Shown here one piece after another: positions 38,493-45,560 of a stretch of 61,626 nucleotides of DNA. Location: the NCBI GenBank assembly GCA_015487495.1, contig WFPP01000074.1:1-61626 (forward strand), given 5' to 3'. The notes under the pieces are model-generated. The model saw only the letters and a program-made list of their open reading frames with translations. It was not told where the DNA came from and did not search any database. This DNA is from Thiomicrorhabdus sp. GTDB lineage: Bacteria; Pseudomonadota; Gammaproteobacteria; Thiomicrospirales; Thiomicrospiraceae. Numbering within the stretch: position 1 is the stretch's first letter; each line of letters begins with the position of its first letter. Both the position numbers and the translations under genes were made by a program.

Positions 38493-38882
38493 AAATCAAA
38501 AAACACCTTTAAGCCTTCCATTACCTGGGAGGAGGGGGAAAAATAAAAAAACACTCGCATTATACTTTAACCCGTCCCCCCTCTTTCTAAATAAATGCTT
38601 AAACCAATTACTTTGCATAAAACAATCACGCATAAATATGCGTTTACAAGTAAACAAATGCCCCTTTTTTAACGTCCGTTTTAACACCAAATGATTCCTA
38701 GCAAATAATTCCTTTTACGAACGAAACCATTACTAAACCATTGCTTTTAAACTTTTATGCTTTTTTAGCTAATCATATAGACAACTCAAGCCAAAAGCCT
38801 TATAATCCGCGACTTCAAATTTGAACTTAAGCCGAATGAGTTTTTTTAAATATTCGGCCCCCTAAATAAATGGATCTGTCCT
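38493..38882. other. 390-bp gap between the helicase and rpmJ
   Basis: No gene seen. It contains the promoter of rpmJ at the right side and, near 38530-38580, two G/C-rich blocks (GGAGGAGGGGG and GTCCCCCCTC) in an otherwise A/T-rich stretch. No inverted element ends were found. Confidence 0.5.
38778..38806 (+). promoter_or_regulatory. Sigma-70 promoter of rpmJ
   Basis: TAGACA at 38778-38783, 17-base spacer, perfect TATAAT at 38801-38806, followed by a GC-rich start region (CCGCGAC). It gives a leader of about 70 bases to the ATG at 38883. No Zur-like palindrome is visible. Confidence 0.75.
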
Positions 38883-39008
38883 ATGAAAATATTATCTTCT
38901 TTAAAGTCCGCAAAAAGCCGTCACAAAGATTGTCAAATCGTTAAACGCCGTGGCAAAGTTTACGTAATTTGTAAAACAAACCCTAAGTTTAAGGCTCGTC
39001 AGCGTTAA
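38883..39008 (+). CDS. rpmJ: Ribosomal protein L36, zinc-free type B
   Basis: 41 residues too short for usual gene finders: [20 protein letters not shown], then [20 protein letters not shown]. It matches the L36 paralog YkgO. The zinc-binding set of the C+ form (two Cys, one further Cys and a His) is incomplete: the first Cys and the His are missing, so no Zn site. Own promoter and terminator mark it as a single-gene unit outside the ribosomal operons. In many species this form is expressed under zinc starvation through Zur; here the strong promoter suggests constant expression. Confidence 0.95.
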   Translation: MKILSSLKSAKSRHKDCQIVKRRGKVYVICKTNPKFKARQR

Positions 39009-39037
39009 TTAAGCCTCTTAACATGTGTTAGGCAAAT

Positions 39038-39069
39038 AAAAAAGGCGCCCTGATCAGGCGCCTTTTTTT
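39038..39069 (+). terminator. Rho-independent terminator of rpmJ
   Basis: AAAAAAGGCGCC, then CTGATCA as loop, and GGCGCCTTTTTTT. A perfect GC-rich stem with A-run and T-run on either side. Confidence 0.92.
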
Positions 39070-39151
39070 GTTTGTTTTTTTCTTTCAAAGCAAGTTCAAG
39101 CCAAACCTGTAACACGTCTGCGAATAGAACGGTTATCCAACTGTCAACTGT

Positions 39152-40144
39152 TTATCCCGTCGCCTCAACAGACGGTTCAATATAACTTCCTTCTACTTTT
39201 TGAATCGTTTCAATAATCAAGTCGGTATCCACTTTTCCTATAAAATAATCTGCCCCCATTGCCAACACTTCTCGACTGTTATTTTCACTGGTCATTGATG
39301 TATGAACAATCACTGGCAAGCCACTGGTACGGGCATTTCCTTTTAAGGTTTTAATCACCGTATGCCCAGAGGCCACGGGCATTTCCAAATCGGTAAAGAC
39401 AATAGAAATATCATCTAGCGACTCCAATGAATCTATATAATCAAGTAACTGTTGACCATCATCAAACCCTTTATATTTCAATCCTAACTGAGTAAAAACC
39501 ATTCCCATGTATTTTTGAATTGATTTACTGTCTTCAGCAAATAAAATGGTTTTACGATACATTTCATCACTAAAATGCACATCCGTGCTTTCAACCGTTT
39601 TGGCGGAAGCAAAAATCTTTTCAGCCACAGTTGGCATGGCTTCAATGAGCAACTTTTCAATATCTAAAATAAAACAGAGTGTTTCACTGCCCTCCAAATA
39701 AGTATGATTTACAATTTGATTGGCGTTTACATCTACATTGTAATTACCTGCTGGGTGAATATCCGACCAGTTTTTTTCTTCAACACCATGAATATGCGAA
39801 ACTCGTAATCCAATAAAATTATGACTAAAGTCCGACACAATAATAATGGATTTTTCACGCTCCTCATCCGACATATCAAAGCCCATCCACTTAGGCAAGT
39901 CAATCACCGGTAAATACACACCGCGTAACTCAATCATGCCTTCAATTAAAGGGTTGGTGTCTGGCATCGGTGAAATTTCATAAGCCCGCCCTTCCAGCAC
40001 CTCACGCACTTTAAAAACATTCATTCCATAATAAGGAGGCTCATAGTCAGGTGTGGGAAACTGAACCTGAAAAATCATCAAGCTCATTTGATTGTTTTTG
40101 CTTAACTGAGCGGTCTTTTCAACCTGTTCTAATGTCGTACTCAT
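39152..40144 (-). CDS. cheV: CheV-type chemotaxis coupling protein
   Basis: 330 residues: an N-terminal CheW domain (FQVQFPTPDYEPPYYGMNVF start, LIEGMIELRGVYLPVIDLPK) and a C-terminal receiver domain (TILFAEDSKSIQKYMGMVFT, the phosphoacceptor Asp in VFTDLEMPVASGHT, and PVIVHTSMTSENNS with GADYFIGKVD). CheV couples receptors to CheA and adapts by phosphorylation. The start at 40144 has AAGGTGG upstream. No other chemotaxis gene is near. Confidence 0.92.
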   Translation of the reverse strand: MSTTLEQVEKTAQLSKNNQMSLMIFQVQFPTPDYEPPYYGMNVFKVREVLEGRAYEISPMPDTNPLIEGMIELRGVYLPVIDLPKWMGFDMSDEEREKSIIIVSDFSHNFIGLRVSHIHGVEEKNWSDIHPAGNYNVDVNANQIVNHTYLEGSETLCFILDIEKLLIEAMPTVAEKIFASAKTVESTDVHFSDEMYRKTILFAEDSKSIQKYMGMVFTQLGLKYKGFDDGQQLLDYIDSLESLDDISIVFTDLEMPVASGHTVIKTLKGNARTSGLPVIVHTSMTSENNSREVLAMGADYFIGKVDTDLIIETIQKVEGSYIEPSVEATG

Positions 40145-40172
40145 ACCAATCCACCTTAATAATAAACAATGA

Positions 40173-40285
40173 GAAGCCTTTACACGAAACAATCATAAAA
40201 TAAAAAATAATTCAAACTGTTTTCCAGCTTACGCCCACGAACATTAAATTTTTCACTTCGTATCTGTATCGTACAAAAGGCTTAT
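40173..40285. repeat. Repeat element family B, about 113 bp
   Basis: Left end GAAGCCTTTACACGAAACAA, right end GTATCGTACAAAAGGCTTAT, inverted with differences. The left end is followed by the typical A/T-rich stretch. It lies between rnhB and cheV, just upstream of the cheV start. Confidence 0.6.
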
Positions 40286-40406
40286 GAAAAAGTTGTACTG
40301 CGCCACAAAAACAACAAATTGCCTGAAGCGTTTCAATTCTAACGTAAAACTCACGGATACAGAACCATTCTTCCATCAAAAGTCATGGAAATTAATTGAA
40401 TGCAAT

Positions 40407-41060
40407 TTATACATCAGAGGAAGGGGAAGAAGATAACGATGAATTTAAAATCGCTTGAACAGGCTTAAAACTTTTTCGGTATCCCTCAATCAAACCAAAC
40501 CGTTGAATGGCTGCCAAGTGTTTAGCGGTTGGGTACCCTTTGTGTTGCTTAAACCCATACTCAGGATACTGTTGATCCAGCTTAATCATTTGCTGGTCAC
40601 GATAGACTTTAGCTAAAATAGAAGCCGCACTAATTTCAGGCACTTTATCATCCCCTTTAATCACAAACTGACAGGGGGGGGAAATTTTAGGACAACGATT
40701 TCCATCAATATACACTTGTGCTATTTTATACGACGCTTTTTCTAACTGCATCACCGCCCGCTGCATTGCAAGCATGGTGGCTTGTAAAATATTCAGCACA
40801 TCAATTTCAGAAGGCGTTGCAACGGCAATGGCATAGCCAACCGCCTGTTCTTTAATATGCATTGCTAACTGCTCACGTTTGAATGCGCTCAGTTTTTTAG
40901 AGTCTTTTAAAGGCAACGAACACCCCTCTGGTAAAATGACCGCCGCCGCAACCACCTCACCAATTAAAGGACCTCGCCCCACTTCATCCACCCCAACAGT
41001 CTCCCCTGTTAACGAGAAAAACTCAGATGGCTGAGGCTCTGAAAACAAATCAGTTTGCAT
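40407..41060 (-). CDS. rnhB: Ribonuclease HII
   Basis: Cuts RNA in RNA-DNA hybrids and at embedded ribonucleotides. 217 residues: VGVDEVGRGPLIGEVVAAAV with the first catalytic Asp-Glu, YIDGNRCPKIS, IKGDDKVPEISAASILAKV and QHKGYPTAKHLAAI. An eight-G run (40674-40681) encodes Ser-Pro-Pro in a variable loop. The gene overlaps the lpxB stop by 11 bases and ends the lpx operon. dnaE, which follows rnhB in E. coli, is absent. Confidence 0.96.
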   Translation of the reverse strand: MQTDLFSEPQPSEFFSLTGETVGVDEVGRGPLIGEVVAAAVILPEGCSLPLKDSKKLSAFKREQLAMHIKEQAVGYAIAVATPSEIDVLNILQATMLAMQRAVMQLEKASYKIAQVYIDGNRCPKISPPCQFVIKGDDKVPEISAASILAKVYRDQQMIKLDQQYPEYGFKQHKGYPTAKHLAAIQRFGLIEGYRKSFKPVQAILNSSLSSSPSSDV

Positions 41061-42234
41061 CGTGCCGTTGCCGACTTAAAGTGGCCCACTCAATCACAGC
41101 GTCCGCCGCCCGTTCTGAGGCATTTTGCTTTAAGGCGGTGTATTGCGCTTCAAATGCTTGTATTTGCTTGGCTCTTAGTTTGGTATCCATGATTAAACGT
41201 CCCATTTGAATGGCTATTTTATGAGGCGTTGCCTCCTCTTGAATCAGCTCAGAAACAAGTGATTCATTAGCCAAAATATTAGGCAAGCCAATCCATCGAG
41301 TCGTAGCCAAACGCTTCATAATCCAATAAGAAACGGGATGCACCTTGATTGCTAAAACCAATGGCTTTTTCATTAAGGCCGATTCTAACGTAGCCGTTCC
41401 AGAAGTCACCAGCGCCTGGTCACAGGCTTCAAGAACTTGTCGAGATTGCCCATCCACTAAACGAACCGTTACACCACGACCAAAGTCCGTGACTGCTTTT
41501 TGAATTCTAGCTCGTGCTTTATCATGCACACACGGAATGACAAACAACATATTTGGATAAATTTCAGACAGTAATTTAGCACTTTGAATATAAATACCAG
41601 CCATACGTTCAATTTCACTCATACGAGAACCCGGAAAAATAGCCGTTACAGGGATTTCAGAAGAAATATTCAAAGCAGCACGAGCACCAAGTGTATCTGG
41701 ATATTCGGGAAATTGAGAGGCTAAAGGGTGCCCCACAAACTTAACTGGGATATGATAACGATGATAAAAAGGAGGCTCAAAAGGAAACAAAACCAGCACA
41801 CCATCAACAGAGTGATGAATTTTTTTTAACCGTTTTTCTCGCCATGCCCAAACAGATGGCCCAACATAATGCACCGTCGTAATATGATGTTTTTTTAATT
41901 CCGACTCAACTTTAAAGTTAAAATCTGGCGCATCGACGCCAATAAAAACATCCGGTTTCAGATCTAAAAACCGAGCAATAACGGACTTACGAATACGAAG
42001 CAGTTCCAACAAGTGCTTAAGCACTTCAAAAAACCCCATAACAGACAGTTTGTCCATCGGAAACCAGCTATCAAATCCTTGAGCACACATTTTAGGGCCA
42101 CCAATGCCCACAAATTGAGCATCAGGGTAACGCGCCTTTAAACTCCCGATTAACTCCGCACCCAACACATCGCCAGAAGCCTCACCTGCAATCATTCCAA
42201 TGATTAATGGACGATTTTTTGGTGCATCCTTCAT
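41050..42234 (-). CDS. lpxB: Lipid-A-disaccharide synthase
   Basis: Joins UDP-diacylglucosamine and lipid X to the lipid A disaccharide. 394 residues with LIIGMIAGEASGDVLGAELI, FVGIGGPKMCAQGFDSW, VGPSVWAWREKRLKKI, ILALFP-type FPGSRMSEIERM and VTSGTATLESALMKKPLVL. The ATG at 42234 is one base after the lpxA stop, indicating coupling; the longer frame upstream would run into lpxA. Confidence 0.96.
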   Translation of the reverse strand: MKDAPKNRPLIIGMIAGEASGDVLGAELIGSLKARYPDAQFVGIGGPKMCAQGFDSWFPMDKLSVMGFFEVLKHLLELLRIRKSVIARFLDLKPDVFIGVDAPDFNFKVESELKKHHITTVHYVGPSVWAWREKRLKKIHHSVDGVLVLFPFEPPFYHRYHIPVKFVGHPLASQFPEYPDTLGARAALNISSEIPVTAIFPGSRMSEIERMAGIYIQSAKLLSEIYPNMLFVIPCVHDKARARIQKAVTDFGRGVTVRLVDGQSRQVLEACDQALVTSGTATLESALMKKPLVLAIKVHPVSYWIMKRLATTRWIGLPNILANESLVSELIQEEATPHKIAIQMGRLIMDTKLRAKQIQAFEAQYTALKQNASERAADAVIEWATLSRQRHDAN

Positions 42235-42235
42235 A

Positions 42236-43006
42236 CTATCGAACAATACCACGTTCAGAGGCACTTAAAAAATGAATCAGAGAACCTAACGTATCTTGAT
42301 CATCATTTAAAAGTGTTAATTCCTGTATGGCTTCTTCAAAACGGTTACCAACACGATACAGTGTTCGATAGGCTTTTTTAACCAGCTTTAACTGCTCGAC
42401 AGAAAAGCCACGGCGTTTCAACCCCTCTAAGTTAATACCCCTCGGCTCAGCCAAATTACCAGATACAATTACAAAATTAGGTACATCTTGATTAATTACG
42501 CTGCCCATTCCACAAAAACTGTGTTCACCAATTTGACAGAACTGATGCACTAAGGTATATCCACCCAATATCGCCCAATCATGAATCGTAACATGCCCTG
42601 CCAATGCAGCTGCATTGGCAAGAATACAGTGGTTTCCAATAACGCAATCATGTGCAATATGCACTCCAGCCATAATCCAGTTATCATTCCCTATTACCGT
42701 TTTACCAATATCCTGAATGGTTCCTCGGTTAAGGGTAACATTTTCACGAAAGGTATTATCATCACCAATCAATAATAACGTAGGCTCGTCACTATATTTT
42801 TTATCCTGAGGTGCCGCACCAATTGACCCAAATGGATAAAAATGATTATTTTTGCCTATTCGGGTCGGCCCTTGAATCACAACATGCGCTTCAAGCTTTG
42901 TGCCAGTATCAATGATAACGTCACCTTCAATTACACAAAAAGCGCCAATACTGACATCTGGTGCAATAGTCGCGTTGGGGTCAATAATTGCCGTTGAATG
43001 AATCAA
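42236..43006 (-). CDS. lpxA: UDP-GlcNAc O-acyltransferase LpxA
   Basis: First enzyme of lipid A synthesis. 256 residues of left-handed beta helix made of hexapeptide repeats (VIDPNATIAPDVSIGAFCVI-like at the start), the catalytic His in LANAAALAGHVTIHDWAIL, GLNLEGLKRRGFS-type GINLEGLKRRGFSVEQLK and the helical C-terminus. Follows fabZ by three bases and is followed by lpxB. Confidence 0.97.
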   Translation of the reverse strand: MIHSTAIIDPNATIAPDVSIGAFCVIEGDVIIDTGTKLEAHVVIQGPTRIGKNNHFYPFGSIGAAPQDKKYSDEPTLLLIGDDNTFRENVTLNRGTIQDIGKTVIGNDNWIMAGVHIAHDCVIGNHCILANAAALAGHVTIHDWAILGGYTLVHQFCQIGEHSFCGMGSVINQDVPNFVIVSGNLAEPRGINLEGLKRRGFSVEQLKLVKKAYRTLYRVGNRFEEAIQELTLLNDDQDTLGSLIHFLSASERGIVR

Positions 43007-43009
43007 AAT

Positions 43010-43447
43010 TTATACCTTTCGTTCTGCACAAAGTAACTCTGCCGATGCAATCATTTTACCATTCACTTTGGTTGTACATTTAAACTTCCAAATACCACGC
43101 TTGTTACCTTGAGTAACCACCTCAAAATCCAGACGATCCCCAGGCACAGCAGGCTGTCTAAAACGGCAATTATCAACTGCGGCCAAATAATACATCGTGC
43201 TTCCATCTGGCTTAACGCCTTGAGAACGAAAAGCCAAAATCCCCGTACATTGGGCCATTCCTTCAATAATCATCACTCCTGGCATAATTGGATGGTTTGG
43301 AAAATGCCCAGTAAATTGCGGCTCATTAAATGTAATATTTTTATAGCCTTTCAACATGACACCCGATTCAAATTCCGTCACTCGATCCACCAACAAAAAA
43401 GGATAGCGGTGTGGTAAATAATCAAAAATTTCTGTGACTTCCATCAT
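43010..43447 (-). CDS. fabZ: 3-hydroxyacyl-ACP dehydratase FabZ
   Basis: Hot-dog enzyme that dehydrates 3-hydroxyacyl-ACP. 145 residues, [16 protein letters not shown] and the catalytic [20 protein letters not shown] with His and Glu. The ATG at 43447 is chosen because GGAC stands before it; the TTG at 43462 is not needed. lpxD, which usually directly precedes fabZ, is split from it by a family A element of 270 bp, so the fabZ transcript may need its own promoter. Confidence 0.96.
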   Translation of the reverse strand: MMEVTEIFDYLPHRYPFLLVDRVTEFESGVMLKGYKNITFNEPQFTGHFPNHPIMPGVMIIEGMAQCTGILAFRSQGVKPDGSTMYYLAAVDNCRFRQPAVPGDRLDFEVVTQGNKRGIWKFKCTTKVNGKMIASAELLCAERKV

Positions 43448-43557
43448 GTTATGTTCGTCCAATATAAAAAATGTAATCCATTACAGTACACATACAGGCT
43501 TAACATGCCCCATTGTACATATTTCGTAAAAAAAGCACTAAGAAAACGTTAAGAAGG

Positions 43558-43827
43558 CTTTAGGAACCTCTGAATAAGTCGCTTAAATTCTGTAAGTCTT
43601 CAAGCCTTCCTATTCTAGGCCTGTTTCGCAGGGAATGGTTATTCCATTCACAAGAAGCATAACAACGAAGAGGAAGGCTTGAAGGCTCACCCCACAGGGC
43701 AACGCCATTTTATTCGCCTCAGCGTTAAATGCCTTTGCAAGGTCTAGACATGGCTTCAGTCATTTGCCTTGATGCGAATAAAATGGCGTTGCCAGAAATT
43801 AAGCGACTTATTCAGAGGTTCCTAAAG
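43558..43827. repeat. Repeat element family A, copy 2 (270 bp, near-perfect folding)
   Basis: Opposite orientation to copy 1. The ends are perfect inverted repeats over 29 bases (CTTTAGGAACCTCTGAATAA and onward, ending at 43827). H1 arms 43598-43611 and 43671-43684 are a perfect 14-base pair (CTTCAAGCCTTCCT). H2 arms 43698-43717 and 43774-43793 form a perfect 20-bp pair beginning GGCAACGCCATTTTATTCGC. The right end overlaps the 3' end of lpxD. It fills the lpxD-fabZ gap of about 360 bp. Confidence 0.9.
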
Positions 43828-44845
43828 CATCCAGCTGTTTTTGTAACTGTTTAATTTGTTTCGCCATTTTGTCTAAATTGCGCGCTCGAATACTGTTTTT
43901 TTGCCACTCTGAAACAGGAATGGCTGGAAACCCTGAATAAGTACCTGGTGTCTCAATATTATGTGTCACACCCGATTTGGCTAAAAAATGCACACCATCG
44001 CCAATGGTAATATGCCCTGAGAAACCGACCTGACCTGCCACTGTACAATTTTTACCCAATATTGTACTGCCAGCAAACCCTGTTTGTCCCGCAATAGCAG
44101 AGCCCTGACCAATATGCACATTATGTGCAATGTGCACCATATTATCAATAATACAATTGTCTTCAATAACGGTATCATCAATGGCGCCACGGTCAATGCA
44201 TACATTATTGCCAATTGACACACGACACCCTATCACCACACGACCAATTTGGGGAATTTTAATCCACTCCCCATTATGGTTTGCCCAACCAAAGCCATCA
44301 CCACCAATAACGGAACCTGCTTCAATAATGACCTCATCTCCAATCAGACACCCGTGACGAATGACCACATTTGCACCAATAAGGCAATTTTTTCCAATCG
44401 AAACATTTTCTTCAATAACCGCACCACGACCAATCGAAGTGCCTTCATCAATTGAAGCACCTTCAGCAATAACGGCCTGCGCCATTACCCCCACATTTTG
44501 AGCGATATTGGCAAGCGGATCAATGCTGGAATCGGGATGAACTTGATAAGAGAACTGAACGGGGTTAAGTAATTGAGCAACCAGTGCATAAACATAATAA
44601 GGGTTATCAACTAATAACATCGGTACGGGACATTGCGATTGGTAATCGCGCTTAAGAATAACCGCACCCGCATGTGTTTCTTTTAGATTAGAGAGGTATT
44701 TTTTATCATTTAAAAAAGAGATTTGGGTCGCATTTGCACAATTCAGTGCCGCAACCTGGAGAATATCCACACCCTCTTCAGAACCGATTAACTCAACCTC
44801 AACCCCCTCTTTTTGAAGATAACTCACAATATCACATAACAGCAC
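43808..44845 (-). CDS. lpxD: UDP-3-O-acylglucosamine N-acyltransferase
   Basis: Third acyl step of lipid A synthesis. 345 residues: N-terminal uridine-binding domain, then a beta helix of hexapeptide repeats (VIEENVSIGKNCLIGANVVI), IGGDGFGWANHNGEWIKIPQ, IIDNMVHIAHNVHIGQGSAI with the catalytic His, and QVGFSGHITIGDG. GTG start with AGG nine bases upstream. The last residues, Leu-Gly-Thr-Ser-Glu and the stop, are encoded by the end of the family A element, so the original C-terminus has been changed. Confidence 0.95.
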   Translation of the reverse strand: MLLCDIVSYLQKEGVEVELIGSEEGVDILQVAALNCANATQISFLNDKKYLSNLKETHAGAVILKRDYQSQCPVPMLLVDNPYYVYALVAQLLNPVQFSYQVHPDSSIDPLANIAQNVGVMAQAVIAEGASIDEGTSIGRGAVIEENVSIGKNCLIGANVVIRHGCLIGDEVIIEAGSVIGGDGFGWANHNGEWIKIPQIGRVVIGCRVSIGNNVCIDRGAIDDTVIEDNCIIDNMVHIAHNVHIGQGSAIAGQTGFAGSTILGKNCTVAGQVGFSGHITIGDGVHFLAKSGVTHNIETPGTYSGFPAIPVSEWQKNSIRARNLDKMAKQIKQLQKQLDALGTSE

Positions 44846-44876
44846 AATCAGAACCTAAATACTTTAATTTAAATGG

Positions 44877-45431
44877 TTATTTATTAAATTCAGAACGCTG
44901 CTTTTTACTGACCGAAATTAAATGCGCTAAAACATCATTTGTCACATCAATTCGGTTATTGGTATAAGCAATTCCTTCATACAAAATAAGATCAAACGAC
45001 TGTTGCTCACCAATGGCTTTAATCGCATCATTTACAATATTTTGCAAACTGGCCAATTCTTCATTACGACGTAAATTCAGTAACTCCTGAACATCATTAC
45101 GACGACGTTGAATCTCCCGAGTAAGCATGGTGATCTCACGCTCTTTTGTCACTTTTTGAGAATCACTCATCACCGCTTTGTTTTTTTGATATTGATTCTG
45201 TTTTTGCTCTAATTTATCCGCCAATCCCTTTAATTCAATTTGCTGTGGTTCGAACTCTTTTTTTAACCGGGCATCTGCGGTTTTAGCTTGAGGGGCTTGT
45301 TCTAATAAAAGAGCCACATTAACAACCCCTAACTTAACTGGCACATCAGGTTTTGCAGGTGTCTCGGCCCATGCACTCGTTGCTAAAAAAATAATGGCAA
45401 CTGATAAATAGGTCTTAAGCATTTTTTGCAT
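44877..45431 (-). CDS. skp: Periplasmic chaperone Skp/OmpH
   Basis: Holds unfolded outer-membrane proteins on the way to BamA. 184 residues with a signal peptide (LKTYLSVAIIFLATSAWAET), the LGVVNVALLLEQAPQAKTAD strand and a long charged coiled coil (EPQQIELKGLADKLEQKQNQ and onward), typical of the trimeric jellyfish shape. Located between bamA and lpxD as usual. Confidence 0.93.
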   Translation of the reverse strand: MQKMLKTYLSVAIIFLATSAWAETPAKPDVPVKLGVVNVALLLEQAPQAKTADARLKKEFEPQQIELKGLADKLEQKQNQYQKNKAVMSDSQKVTKEREITMLTREIQRRRNDVQELLNLRRNEELASLQNIVNDAIKAIGEQQSFDLILYEGIAYTNNRIDVTNDVLAHLISVSKKQRSEFNK

Positions 45432-45560
45432 TCACTTTTCCACTTTTATAATCATAATTAAAAAAACTTTTCAGAATTGTACCTTAAAAGTTACCTTCAA
45501 GGATAGAAAGAACGCGATTATTCATTCTTTTGTCACCATTAAATTCTCTTAAAAAAAGCA

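Noticed and set aside
38416-38694. 92-codon frame opposite and beyond the helicase N-terminus
   Set aside because: Mostly antisense to the helicase start with acidic low-complexity sequence; no ribosome site or family similarity.
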